Below, piece after piece: positions 42,100-51,319 of a DNA stretch of 64,000 bases (positions are counted from its first letter, which is position 1; the number at the start of each line of letters is the position of its first letter). A program made the translations under genes and the position numbers. The stretch lies in assembly GCA_964437465.1 (NCBI GenBank), contig CAYTGI010000006.1, forward strand, positions 1 to 64,000, read 5' to 3'. This stretch comes from JAGQLF01 sp964437465 (GTDB taxonomy: Bacteria; Patescibacteriota; Dojkabacteria; J137). The notes under the pieces are model-generated. The model did not search any database, had not been told where the DNA came from, and was given only the letters and a program-made list of their open reading frames with translations.

Positions 42100-44130
42100 A
42101 TGGCAGCATTAGTAGCAGAAAAAATTTTTGTAGATCCTAATGAGGAGATATCCTTTCTAGTTGAAAGAATTATGAGATCTGGAAAGGAATATAATATAAT
42201 TATCGTTCCAAGTGCATCAGTGCTATTTGCTAGTAATTTAAGTATTAAAATTCTATATAGATCTATTATTAAGGCTTCGAAAGTAACAATAATTGTCACT
42301 GAAGATACCTATGGAGCAAAAATCTCCCAGAAGGTTGGATTTGTGGTTGTGCAGAAAGTTAGTCAGATAACTTCTGATTTATGGGAAGTAGCAAAAGGAA
42401 AGTTGTATGCTGCTCAATCAAACTTAAATAATAAAAAGGATGATCTACTAAAGAATATTAAAGGAGAGGCACCAACTCAGGAAGATAATACAGTTGAGGT
42501 TTTTGAAACAAGTGAAAGTAAGATAGAAGATGTTGCTGAAAAAGAAGATTCACAATATAATCAGATCTCTGAAGAAATAGAAGAAAAGAAAAGCGATGAT
42601 ACTAGAAAAGGGTTTGAATTAGCAACTGAGCCAGAACCTGAACCTGTTATAAGAGAGAGAGTAAAAGAAGTTGGTGGGATTACAATTTATTCCGGAACTG
42701 ATATTGCAACATTAAAATCAAGGAAGAATGATGATAAAATAGATGAGTTAGACAATTTAGATATGAATGGTGAAAACAAAGAAGATTTAAGTGTATTCAG
42801 CGAAAAACGATTCGCTGGTAGAGACGTGACTAAAATGACTCCAGAAAAATCTGGTTTGTCTAAATTTTTTGGATCAATTTTTGGCGGAAATAAGGTTCTT
42901 AGACCTGAAGATCGTATGGAAGGAGCTACTCCAGTTAAATGGTATAAACGAAGATCTGTAATTATTGCTTTTGTTTTGTTAATAGTTTTAATAGCAATCA
43001 CTTACTTAACTCTATTCCAATTCTCAAATGTCTCTATAAGAATTAATCTGCAATCTGAGACTGTAGTTGCTGAAGAAACAGTAGAGATAGATATAAGTGG
43101 TAGCGCAGAAATTGATGTCGATTCTCTAGTCATTCCTGGTAGGACTTTAGAAACTGAAGAAATAAGTACATCTACAACTGCTACTGCTTCAGGAGAAGGG
43201 AGAAGAGGAGAAAAAGCTACTGGAGCTGTTTATATATTTAATAAAGAACAGGAAGATATTCTTATTCCAGCAGGGACTGAATTGACAAGTGTTAGGACCG
43301 GAGAGGTTTATGAGACAGTTGAAGAGGTAACTCTTCCAGCTGCTACAGAGGCTTCTGATCTATCAATTAATCCTAGTAGAACAGACAACATTAGAGTTGT
43401 AGCCGTAAGTTTTGGAGAGGAATCAAATATTGACGATTCTGATCCTGATAGCGGATTCACAATCGAAGGTTTCGATACTATCAGTTCTCAAGATATTAAG
43501 AGGGAAGGGGCTTTTGAAGGGGGTTCAGGAGAAGATTTTGTATCTGTATCTGAAGAAAATTTTGAGCAAGTTAAAGAAGAAACACTAGAAACTCTTGAGG
43601 AAAGAGCAAAAGAAGCATTGTTAGCTTCTGTTCCTAATGGATTTAGTATTTTAGAAGAAACTATTGAGTTTGAAGAAGTTGATGCATTCTCAAATCCGGA
43701 AGTTGGAGAGGAAGCAAATTTGAATGCGGAAGAGGAATATATTTTTGATGTAACAATTGTAGGAAAAGCTACTGGAGTTATGGTTCGTGATGAGGATCTT
43801 GAGCAAATTATTCAGGCTGCAATACTAGAAAATGAAGAATCAGATGCAGGAGATGTTAACGATTTAAGCAACATTGGGTTTAAAGATTTTGTGGAGAATA
43901 ATACTGGCATTTTTATAACAGTTTTTGCTGAAGGAGAGGTTGTTTCTAGCTTCAATCAGGACGATCTATTCAATGAGATCAAAGGTAAATCAATAAATGA
44001 TGCACGAAGTATTATTGAAACTTACGACGAGATTCAAACTTTTGATTTAAGGTATTTCCCCTCAGTAATACCAGAATCACTACAATTCATTCCTAATTCA
44101 AACTCCAGAATTACATTCAGGATTGATTAA
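42100..44130 (+). CDS. Single-pass membrane protein with baseplate-J-like outer domain
   Basis: The 676-residue protein has an N-terminal cytoplasmic alpha/beta domain (1-100; IIIVPSASVLFASNLSIKIL, VTIIVTEDTYGAKISQKVGF). A disordered acidic linker covers about 115-280. One membrane helix follows (about 288-307). A large outside region contains KATGAVYIFNKEQEDILIPA, resembling the baseplate J/gp47 style of many CPR proteins. ATG follows the stop of the FtsA-like gene with no spacer, so translation is probably coupled. It may carry a signal or scaffold between the actin-like protein and the cell surface. No function is proven for this family. Confidence 0.7.
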   Translation: MAALVAEKIFVDPNEEISFLVERIMRSGKEYNIIIVPSASVLFASNLSIKILYRSIIKASKVTIIVTEDTYGAKISQKVGFVVVQKVSQITSDLWEVAKGKLYAAQSNLNNKKDDLLKNIKGEAPTQEDNTVEVFETSESKIEDVAEKEDSQYNQISEEIEEKKSDDTRKGFELATEPEPEPVIRERVKEVGGITIYSGTDIATLKSRKNDDKIDELDNLDMNGENKEDLSVFSEKRFAGRDVTKMTPEKSGLSKFFGSIFGGNKVLRPEDRMEGATPVKWYKRRSVIIAFVLLIVLIAITYLTLFQFSNVSIRINLQSETVVAEETVEIDISGSAEIDVDSLVIPGRTLETEEISTSTTATASGEGRRGEKATGAVYIFNKEQEDILIPAGTELTSVRTGEVYETVEEVTLPAATEASDLSINPSRTDNIRVVAVSFGEESNIDDSDPDSGFTIEGFDTISSQDIKREGAFEGGSGEDFVSVSEENFEQVKEETLETLEERAKEALLASVPNGFSILEETIEFEEVDAFSNPEVGEEANLNAEEEYIFDVTIVGKATGVMVRDEDLEQIIQAAILENEESDAGDVNDLSNIGFKDFVENNTGIFITVFAEGEVVSSFNQDDLFNEIKGKSINDARSIIETYDEIQTFDLRYFPSVIPESLQFIPNSNSRITFRID

Positions 44131-44141
44131 TCCCAAATTTA

Positions 44142-44171
44142 TTGACAAGTAAAAATGTCGCTTGCTAATAT
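44142..44171 (+). promoter_or_regulatory. Promoter of groES-groEL
   Basis: A perfect TTGACA (44142-44147) is followed after 18 bases by TAATAT (44166-44171). The predicted start lies within the adjoining CIRCE-like repeat. Confidence 0.7.
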
Positions 44172-44198
44172 TTAGCAGTCAAATTAAAATTCTGCTAA
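44172..44198 (+). promoter_or_regulatory. CIRCE-like HrcA operator
   Basis: TTAGCAGTC-N9-TTCTGCTAA matches the layout of the CIRCE heat-shock operator (TTAGCACTC-N9-GAGTGCTAA), with one mismatch in the left arm and three in the right. The two arms pair with each other over TTAGCAG/CTGCTAA except for spacing. An additional GCTAA-TAT-TTAGC repeat overlaps its left end and the -10 box. HrcA control of groESL is the likely meaning; hrcA itself is not in the window. Confidence 0.65.
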
Positions 44199-44227
44199 TT
44201 TCATATTTTACTTGTTAATGTTTAAAT

Positions 44228-44533
44228 ATGGCTGCGAAATTGAATATAAAGCCAATCGGCGGAAATATCCTAGTTAAACCGGAACCAGAAGAAGAGACAA
44301 CAAAATCTGGACTTATTGTTCAATCTTCAACTAAGGGAGAAAGACCTCAAAGCGGGAAGATTGTTGCTTTAGGAACTGGAGCTATGGATGATTCAGGAAA
44401 GAAAATTGCCTTTAATGTAAAAGTTGGAGACAAAGTAATGTTTAAAAAATACTCACCTGAAGAAGTTGAGATAGACGGAGAAGAGTACTTAATTATGAAG
44501 GAAGCTGATATTTTAGCTGTTTTTGATAAATAA
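44228..44533 (+). CDS. groES: Co-chaperonin GroES
   Basis: This 101-residue co-chaperonin forms the lid of GroEL. It contains KPIGGNILVKPEPEEETTKS, the mobile-loop glycines (KSGLIVQSSTKGERPQSGKI), VKVGDKVMFKKYSPEEVEID and a typical ending ILAVF. It is the first gene of the groES-groEL operon. The 99-base spacer to groEL consists of degenerate AATTTTTAATTT words, like several other spacers in this window. Confidence 0.96.
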   Translation: MAAKLNIKPIGGNILVKPEPEEETTKSGLIVQSSTKGERPQSGKIVALGTGAMDDSGKKIAFNVKVGDKVMFKKYSPEEVEIDGEEYLIMKEADILAVFDK

Positions 44534-44632
44534 GAAAAAAACATAAATTCTAATATCTAAAAATTCATGAAGCATTTGGTATTTTGAATTTAATTTTTAA
44601 TTTTGAATTATTAATTTTTAATTTACATTTTT

Positions 44633-46281
44633 ATGGCAAAACAAGTTACATACAACGAGGAAGCTAGAAAGAAAATGAAGGTAGGGGTTGATAAGCTTGC
44701 TAATGCAGTAAAGGTAACCCTTGGACCTAGAGGAAGAAACGTTGCTTTAGAAAAATCTTACGGAGTCCCTCATATTACAAAAGACGGAGTTTCAATCGCT
44801 AAAGAGATTGAGCTTGAAGATAAGCTAGAAAATCTTGGAGCTAAGATTGTAGTTGAAGCTGCAAGTAAAGCTGCTGACGTAGCTGGAGACGGCACAACTA
44901 CTGCTGTAGTTCTAACTCAAGCAATTATTGGAGAAGGATTTAAAAACGTTACTGCTNNNNNNNNNNTGCTGGGGCTAATCCAATGGTAATCCGAAAAGGA
45001 ATAGAGAAAGGAGTTGAAGCAGTTGTAAGGCAGCTTCTAGATTCAGCTAAACAAATCAAAGGAAAAGAAGATTACAAAAGAGTAGCTACAATCTCTGCTA
45101 ACGGAGACGAAGAGATTGGAGATATTCTAGCTTCGATTATAGATAAGGTAGGAAGCCAAGGAGTTGTAACTGTAGAAGACGGACAAACTTTTGGATTAGT
45201 AGAAAAGTTCGTTGAAGGAATGCAATTCGACAAAGGATATATTTCTCCCTACTTTGCTGCGGGTTCTGAAGACGGAACTATCGAAGTTGAAAAACCGGCA
45301 ATTTTAATTACAGATAAAAAACTTTCAGCCGCAAAAGAATTATTCGAAGCTTTAGAAAGAGTAGTTACAGCTGGAAAAAGAGATATTGTAATTATTGCTG
45401 AAGATGTAGACGGAGATGCGTTAGCTAACCTAATCATTAATAAGCTAAAAGGTCATCTAAATATTGTTGCTGTAAAAGCTCCAGCATTTGGAGATAGAAG
45501 AAAAGCAATGCTTGAGGATATTGCAATTCTAACTGGCGGAACACTAATTACTGATGATCTAGCTAAGAAAGTTGAAGAGGCAATGCCTGAAGACTTCGGA
45601 TCAGCAGATAAGATCAAAGTTACAAAAGACGATACAACTGTGATTAACGGTCATGGAGATAAGAAAGCAATAGAAGCTCGAGTAGCTCAGATTAAAAGAG
45701 AGATCGAAGAAACTACTTCAGACTACGATAAAGAAAAACTACAAGAGAGATTAGCTAAGCTTTCAGGAGGAGTAGCTGTCCTTGAAGTTGGAGCTGCATC
45801 TGAAATTGAACAGAAAGAAAAGAAAGATAGAATTGATGATGCTCTACAGGCTACTAGAGCCGCTATTGAAGAAGGAGTTGTTCCTGGTGGAGGAATTGCA
45901 CTTCTGAACGCAGCAACTGCACTAGATAAAGTTAAGGTAGACTCTGAAGAGGAAGAAGTAGGTATTAGAATACTTCGAAATGCTCTAGAGACTCCATTTA
46001 GACAGATTATGCATAACGCAGGTATAGAAGCAGCTTCTTATATTAAAGATATGAAAGGTGGAAAAGGATTTGATGCAAGGAATTCCAAAGTAGTAGATAT
46101 GGTTAAAGAGGGAATTATTGATCCAGTTAAAGTAACTAGATCAGCTCTACAAAATGCTTCAAGTGTAGCGATGTTATTACTAACAACTGAAGCTGTGGTA
46201 ACAGATGTTCCTTCTAAAGATGACGATGCAGGTATGCCATCTATGGGAGGCGGAGGCATGGGAATGCCTGGAATGATGTAA
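44633..46281 (+). CDS. groEL: Chaperonin GroEL (crosses an assembly join)
   Basis: GroEL folds newly made proteins in an ATP-driven barrel. Family motifs include KVTLGPRGRNVALEKSYG, the ATP-binding AGDGTTTAVVL, VEEGVVPGGGIAL and the Gly/Met-rich tail GGMGMPGMM. Ten N at 44957-44966 interrupt the frame. The sequence before the gap ends in ACTGCT and after it begins TGCTGGGGCT. Collapsing the gap with the four-base overlap restores KNVTAGANPMV, which is the family sequence. The repaired product has about 544 residues, normal for GroEL. The gene is therefore probably intact. Confidence 0.96.
44957..44966. other. Ten-N scaffold join inside groEL
   Basis: The flanks overlap by four bases (TGCT), and removing the N plus overlap restores the groEL frame. 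No sequence appears to be missing. Confidence 0.85.
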
Positions 46282-46335
46282 GTAGATTCTTAGCAAGCTC
46301 AAGCTTTAGCGAAGAGCGAGCTTAGAAGATAGTTA

Positions 46336-46368
46336 ACCCTGCACCGTCATGGTGCAGGGTCTTGTTTT
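46336..46368 (+). terminator. Rho-independent terminator after groEL
   Basis: ACCCTGCACC pairs perfectly with GGTGCAGGGT across a five-base loop, followed by CTTGTTTT. The stem resembles the one after rny. Confidence 0.85.
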
Positions 46369-46475
46369 AAGGTCAGTTTTTTATTAGAAGATATTTATTC
46401 CCCTGAAGCATTTAGAGCTTGTGGATATTTTTAATGAGATGGATAGGATTATAGTTTTTAGATTTAAAAGAAAAA

Positions 46476-46709
46476 ATGGATAGTGAAATAATACTAAAGA
46501 AATGTAGTCAGTGTGGTACTGAGATAAATGTTCCATTGAAAAAAGAAAATTTAAAAAGAACCAATCTTGATGTGAGATGTTCAAAAAGCAATTGCCAAGG
46601 TTTTGTTAAAGTGGTTTACGATGAAGAAGGACAATTATCACCAGTCAGATTTGATATTTTGCCAGATGGATCTATTGACGCAACACCTATGTTTATAGAA
46701 AAAACTTAA
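46476..46709 (+). CDS. Small zinc-ribbon-like protein
   Basis: This 77-residue soluble protein has two cysteine pairs, Cys10/Cys13 (CSQC) and Cys35/Cys40 (CSKSNC), spaced for one zinc site. The rest is a small beta domain. No specific family is recognised. It stands alone between the groEL terminator and an inverted-repeat element. Confidence 0.6.
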   Translation: MDSEIILKKCSQCGTEINVPLKKENLKRTNLDVRCSKSNCQGFVKVVYDEEGQLSPVRFDILPDGSIDATPMFIEKT

Positions 46710-46720
46710 ACCCGCTGTGA

Positions 46721-46838
46721 GGATTCCTCCCCTAGCAGGGGAGGACTAAGGTGGGGTAGGAGATTCACGGATCAGCAATCTACCTTCCCTAACTCCTCCC
46801 TGTCTGCCGACAGGCAGGCTGCTAGGAGGGGGATTATC
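46721..46838. repeat. MITE-like palindromic element
   Basis: This GC-richer block of about 118 bases is built of nested inverted repeats. CCTCCCC-TAGCA-GGGGAGG forms the left hairpin and CCTCC...GGAGG the right. TAAGGTGGGGTAGGAGATT pairs imperfectly with AATCTACCTTCCCTAA across the centre. Such elements, with CTCCCC-type ends, are common between genes of CPR and other bacteria. The remaining sequence up to 46998 holds TAGC/AGCTA words and no gene. Confidence 0.65.
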
Positions 46839-46997
46839 TCATTCATCTTTCAATATTAAGTTAGCAAGCTGCTAGTGGAGAAAGCAAAATCATTACACTT
46901 AGCAAGTAGCTAATAGCTAAGAGCTTAAAACTATCTAACTTAACTAACTTTTATAAACTCCCTCTTTGATCTATACTGATTTAAGTGTAGAAATTAT

Positions 46998-47318
46998 ATG
47001 AGAGAGTACGTTTTAAACTTCTTTATCTGGTATTACTTTATTAAATTCAGAGATTATCTCTGGTACGTTAGGTACGTTTTTACGTATTTAATGATAAGAA
47101 CAAATGCGCTTCCAATGATTAAATATATCCGATACCCAATGTTTGGAGATTATTCAAGAATGGGGAGAGTTATCGGTCCAGTAATAAGAGCTACTTGGGC
47201 TTTTTTTGGAAGTGTTATAAGTCTAGTTGTGATTACTCCTTTTTTAATTGTAATTCCAATTATATTTTTCTTACCTTTTTTTCCAGTAATTCAGTTGTTT
47301 TTTAGGTTTGTATGGTAG
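46998..47318 (+). CDS. Small membrane protein at the head of the secretion-like locus
   Basis: This 106-residue protein is aromatic-rich and has a long hydrophobic hairpin in its second half (about 62-104, VISLVVITPFLIVIPIIFFL). The first half (YYFIKFRDYLWYVRYVFTYL) is amphipathic and basic. No family is recognised. Its stop overlaps the start of the Clp-like ATPase gene by seven bases, so the two are probably coupled and may act together at the membrane. Confidence 0.65.
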   Translation: MREYVLNFFIWYYFIKFRDYLWYVRYVFTYLMIRTNALPMIKYIRYPMFGDYSRMGRVIGPVIRATWAFFGSVISLVVITPFLIVIPIIFFLPFFPVIQLFFRFVW

Positions 47319-49894
47319 TACACAGAGGTAAAACTAAAATAGGGCATATTGGAGATAAAGTGAATCTTGTAATAGATTTTAATGATCTATTTTATTTTCG
47401 AGGTCGAAGGAATGTAATTCATAATTTTACTAAGTGGATGGGGTATATAACGCTTTTGGCATCAGTTACATTGTTGATGATTTCGATTATAATTTTTGTA
47501 CAAGACAATGGTACGATTGCCCTAGATCTATTTTTTGACATAGAGATGCAAACTAGTGAATTAATGATTGGTATTTCGATTTTCCTCATCCTATATGCAT
47601 TATTCCTTCTTAGAGATAAAAATAAATTTGGTGAGAGGTTGGAGGTTAGAAATTTATTCAAGTTACAAAAGTATATTAACCACCATCAAGAGATAGAGAT
47701 AGAAAATTTTTTCACTGATCCAGTTATAGGAATTATCGAGCAGGCTTACAAAGAAAATAACTCTGACTTTTTAATTGAGATTTCTAAGCTTACTTTAGAC
47801 AACAAGAAAATAAGAGAGCTTTTAAGTTCTAAGCTGAGTATTAACTACAATGATATTATATCTTTATTACAGGCGAATATAACTGAGCCAAGCTTTGATG
47901 CAAGCTACAAGCATCTATTCCTTCAATTATTCCAAAATGCTTTAGCTATGAATGCTGAATATATTGATATGGATGTACTTTTCTACACAATAAGTAAAGT
48001 GTACTGGAGTTCAATTTTGCTAGAGAAGAATGTTACAGACCTGCAATTGGATGCATTGTTTAAATGGATTGAGAATGAGAAGAAATTAGAAAGATACAGA
48101 AAAAATTGGAAGATGCTTTCTAGACTAAAGCCTACTGGAGCGATTAATAGGGCTTACACATCTAGAGCTACTCCAACAATTGACCAGTACGCAATTGATT
48201 ACACTACAAAAATCATTTATGGAGGGTTTGAATTATCTTTAGGTAAGGAAAGAGAGTTAGATGAAATCTTTAGAGTTTTAAGAAAGAGTAAAGATCCAAA
48301 TGTCCTAGTTACTGGAGATCCAGGTGTTGGTAAGACCCATCTGTTAAAGCATATTGCTTCCGCAATGGTGATTGAAGATGTTCCGTCGGAATTGTCGGAC
48401 ATGAGGCTAATAGTTCTTGATTTAAATAGAATATTGTCTCAAACAAGTTCCTTTAACGAATTTGAAACTGTTTTGAATAAGATCATAAATGAGATTCTGG
48501 GATCTTTAAATATTGTTGTAGCATTAGAAAATATTGATTATGTTTTCCAAATTAGGAGCGAGGGAAAGCTAGAAGTATTAAATCTACTTATCTCATTTAT
48601 ACAAAACTCAAACATTAAGACAATTGCTACTGCTAATACTGATGCATACTTTAAATACATTAAGCAGAATATTGAGTTTGATTCTTTATTTGAAGTTGTT
48701 GAAATACCTGAAGCTAGTCCTGAAATAGCATTTCAAATTCTTTTAGAACAAGTTCCAGAGCTTGAAAAAGAACATAAAGTTGAGATTCTGGTTAGTGCAA
48801 TTGACAGAATTGTTAAATCTGGCTTTAAAATTCAGCATGATAAAGTTATGCCTGATAAAGGGATAGACCTTCTTGAAGAGATAATAGTTTATGCTGCCTC
48901 AAGAGGATTAAAAAAGATTGATTCAAATGTTGTCGATGAGGTGTTTAAAGAAAAAGTTGGTGTTGAGATTGGAGATATACATGAGGATGAACGGGTTATG
49001 CTGAAAAACCTTGAGAACATTCTTCATGAAAGAATTATCGGTCAAGATAAGGCAGTCAAGGCAGTCTCTAGTGCCTTGAGAAGGGCAAGGGCAGGGCTTA
49101 AGGCTAAGAATAAACCAGTTGCATCTTTTCTATTTTACGGACCGACTGGAGTAGGTAAAACTTTAATTGCTAAAACTCTAGCAGATACGTTTTTTGGACA
49201 TGAGAATAAAATGATTCGGCTTAACATGTCGGAGTTTCACGAAGAGAAGAATGTCGGAAGATTGATTGGGGATTTAGATGAGACTGGAAATTTTGTTGGG
49301 GGATTTTTAAGCGAACAAGTAAGAAATCAACCATATTCTTTGGTGTTATTAGATGAGTTAGAAAAGGCAAATAAAAAAGTATTGGATCTTTTCCTTCAAG
49401 TTTTAGACGATGGGTACTTAACTGACGGGTCAGGGAGAGATATTGATTTTAGAAATACTATAATTATTGCTACTTCAAATGCTGCTTCAAAAGAGATTTC
49501 AGAGTTGTTAAATGATGGAGAAAGTTACAGAACAATTGAGAAGCATGCAACAGATCTATTAAAACAAAGCTTCAGAGTAGAGTTTTTAAATAGGTTTGAT
49601 AAGCTAATAATGTTTAGATCACTAAATATTAATGAAGTTGAGCAGGTTACTGAGTTAGAACTTGATAAATTGAACGAAAGATTGTCTGAAAATGGATATA
49701 CAATAGAGTGGGACGTTCAGACTGTAAAGGAGATTGTAAAGATTGGATTTAGTCCTGTGTTTGGTGCAAGACAGATAAAAAGAACAATTACTGAGCAGAT
49801 TGAAGATACTATATCAGATTTAATAATTTCAAATGAGGTTAAAAAAGGTCAATCAATTCAGTTTAAAGGTTTAGAAATTTCAAATATAATCTAA
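47312..49894 (+). CDS. Membrane-anchored ClpC/ClpB-like double AAA+ ATPase
   Basis: Two membrane helices (about 43-62 and 85-103) precede a helical region resembling the Clp N-domain (about 125-255). Then come two AAA+ modules. D1 has Walker A GDPGVGKT at 335-342, but its Walker B strand reads VVALENIDYV, with Glu-Asn where Asp-Glu is expected. D2 has Walker A GPTGVGKT at 610-617, Walker B LVLLDELEKAN, and the Clp-type C-terminal domain (FSPVFGARQIKRTI). D1 hydrolysis may be impaired while D2 is intact. Ordinary ClpC is soluble; anchoring it in the membrane next to pilin-like genes suggests work on envelope proteins or secreted substrates. Confidence 0.87.
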   Translation: MVVHRGKTKIGHIGDKVNLVIDFNDLFYFRGRRNVIHNFTKWMGYITLLASVTLLMISIIIFVQDNGTIALDLFFDIEMQTSELMIGISIFLILYALFLLRDKNKFGERLEVRNLFKLQKYINHHQEIEIENFFTDPVIGIIEQAYKENNSDFLIEISKLTLDNKKIRELLSSKLSINYNDIISLLQANITEPSFDASYKHLFLQLFQNALAMNAEYIDMDVLFYTISKVYWSSILLEKNVTDLQLDALFKWIENEKKLERYRKNWKMLSRLKPTGAINRAYTSRATPTIDQYAIDYTTKIIYGGFELSLGKERELDEIFRVLRKSKDPNVLVTGDPGVGKTHLLKHIASAMVIEDVPSELSDMRLIVLDLNRILSQTSSFNEFETVLNKIINEILGSLNIVVALENIDYVFQIRSEGKLEVLNLLISFIQNSNIKTIATANTDAYFKYIKQNIEFDSLFEVVEIPEASPEIAFQILLEQVPELEKEHKVEILVSAIDRIVKSGFKIQHDKVMPDKGIDLLEEIIVYAASRGLKKIDSNVVDEVFKEKVGVEIGDIHEDERVMLKNLENILHERIIGQDKAVKAVSSALRRARAGLKAKNKPVASFLFYGPTGVGKTLIAKTLADTFFGHENKMIRLNMSEFHEEKNVGRLIGDLDETGNFVGGFLSEQVRNQPYSLVLLDELEKANKKVLDLFLQVLDDGYLTDGSGRDIDFRNTIIIATSNAASKEISELLNDGESYRTIEKHATDLLKQSFRVEFLNRFDKLIMFRSLNINEVEQVTELELDKLNERLSENGYTIEWDVQTVKEIVKIGFSPVFGARQIKRTITEQIEDTISDLIISNEVKKGQSIQFKGLEISNII

Positions 49895-49896
49895 AG

Positions 49897-50268
49897 ATGA
49901 ATATGAAGAAAAAAAATCTATTAAAAATCTTAAATATATTTTTCTCATTTTCAATTTTTACATCTTTTTTAATTGTTGAAGTTAGCGCTCAAAACACTGG
50001 GTATAAAATACCTTGCCCATCACGAGTATGCTCTCTAGAAGAATTTATTTCTCTAATAGGTTCTTTAATTCGGCCAATCTTTTTAGTAACTTTTGGAGCA
50101 ATGATTATGTATGGAGCATTTCTCCTATTAACCTCAAGAGGTAACGAAGAACAGATTGAAAATAGTAAAAAGACGATTATGGCTGCTATTATTGGCTTTT
50201 CAATTGCTGCTTTAGCGCCAACTATAGTTGGAATAATAACTAGTTTCTTAGGTGTAGAAGGGTTTTAA
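49897..50268 (+). CDS. VirB2/TrbC-like pilin-type membrane protein, paralog 1
   Basis: The 123-residue protein has a signal peptide (about 1-33, ending VSAQ) and a short outside segment with two cysteines (CPSRVC). Two membrane helices surround a polar loop, GAFLLLTSRGNEEQIENSKK. This layout is that of CPR type IV secretion pilin-like proteins. The next gene is a close paralog, with the shared ending IVGIITSFLGVE. It starts two bases after the Clp-like gene. Confidence 0.75.
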   Translation: MNMKKKNLLKILNIFFSFSIFTSFLIVEVSAQNTGYKIPCPSRVCSLEEFISLIGSLIRPIFLVTFGAMIMYGAFLLLTSRGNEEQIENSKKTIMAAIIGFSIAALAPTIVGIITSFLGVEGF

Positions 50269-50288
50269 AATATGATGTATATTGGTTT

Positions 50289-50648
50289 ATGAAAACAAAA
50301 TTTAAGTTTCTGTTAACTTCGTTTATCTTAATTACAATTTTTCCATTTTTTGTTATTGAAATTTCAGCTCAAAATTTAGGTTTAAAAATACCAAATCCAT
50401 CAAGATACGATAGTTTAGAAGAGATTATCTCTGCTGCAGGATCTCTTATTAGACCACTATTTTTAATAACATTTGGAGCAATGCTTCTATTTGGTGCATT
50501 TATTTTATTAACTTCTCAGGGAGATGAAGAGAAAATACAAAATAGTAGAAAGACGATGATTGCTGCAATTATAGGGTTTGTAATCGCTGCTTTAGCTCCA
50601 ACAGTAGTTGGAATAATAACTAGTTTCTTAGGAGTAGAAAGTTTTTAA
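50289..50648 (+). CDS. VirB2/TrbC-like pilin-type membrane protein, paralog 2
   Basis: This 119-residue protein is closely similar to the preceding one along its length: signal peptide ending ISAQ, KIPNPSRYDSLEEIISAAGS, GAFILLTSQGDEEKIQNSRK, TVVGIITSFLGVESF. It lacks the cysteine pair of paralog 1. The two may be mixed subunits or alternate forms of one filament. The stop overlaps the next start. Confidence 0.75.
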   Translation: MKTKFKFLLTSFILITIFPFFVIEISAQNLGLKIPNPSRYDSLEEIISAAGSLIRPLFLITFGAMLLFGAFILLTSQGDEEKIQNSRKTMIAAIIGFVIAALAPTVVGIITSFLGVESF

Positions 50649-50941
50649 TGAAAAATTTTTTTATTGTTTCACTATTTTTTTTAATAAGTTTCATGATTCT
50701 TCCATTTAATATTCATGAAACTAATGCTCAATTAGAGTGTTTACCTGAGGCATGTCGACGTCCAGGGCAGTTTGAAGTAGATTTTGAGTGTCAGGGTAGG
50801 AAACTTTTAGATCCAAGCGAAACATGTTGTGTAGAAAAGTGTATTGACGATCAGACAACCATTAATGTAGACCCAGGATTCGATCCTTTGTTTGAATTTT
50901 TTGGTTATGAATGTATATTCTTACCCCCACCCTGGGACTAA
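50648..50941 (+). CDS. Small secreted cysteine-rich protein
   Basis: The 97-residue protein has a signal peptide (about 1-27, ending TNAQ) and a mature part with eight cysteines, including CC in DPSETCCVEKC. There is no second membrane helix, so it is probably released or bound to the pilin-like proteins by contact. Its ATG overlaps the preceding stop as TAATG. No family is recognised. Confidence 0.65.
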   Translation: MKNFFIVSLFFLISFMILPFNIHETNAQLECLPEACRRPGQFEVDFECQGRKLLDPSETCCVEKCIDDQTTINVDPGFDPLFEFFGYECIFLPPPWD

Positions 50942-50967
50942 TTTCCTCACTAAAACTTTATATAATA

Positions 50968-51319
50968 ATGGCTTATAACCACGCAGGTGNNNNNNNNNNT
51001 TGGTTATAGTTTCGCTGTAAGATCAGGCCAACAGATTCCAGTATTAATTAATCTAGCAATAACAACCTTTCTTGGAATAGTTTCTGTTTATGCATTAATT
51101 ATGGGCATTTATCAAGGAGCGATAGTAAGAGCTGGAACTACAGATCCTGAACAGATAGAAAAAGCTTCTAAATCTTTTGTAACGTTAATTGGAGGATTTG
51201 TCTTAGCTTGGGGATTCATTGTAATTATTCAGGTTGTAGCAAATTTAATTGGACTTGGAAGCCTCCAAGACTTAACATTAATTGGTGAAGGTGGAGGAAC
51301 TACTATAACTATAAACTAA
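50968..51319 (+). CDS. Pilin-like membrane protein (crosses an assembly join)
   Basis: An ATG at 50968 starts MAYNHAG. After ten N (50990-50999) the frame continues GYSFAVRSGQQIPVL. Deleting the N exactly, with no overlap, gives an unbroken 113-residue protein with HAGVGYSF at the join. It has two membrane helices around a polar loop (VRAGTTDPEQIEKASKSFVT), the same layout as its neighbours, but no signal peptide. The last segment is Gly/Thr-rich. Confidence 0.7.
50990..50999. other. Ten-N scaffold join inside a pilin-like gene
   Basis: Joining the flanks directly restores the reading frame, so the gap probably has zero true length. Confidence 0.75.
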
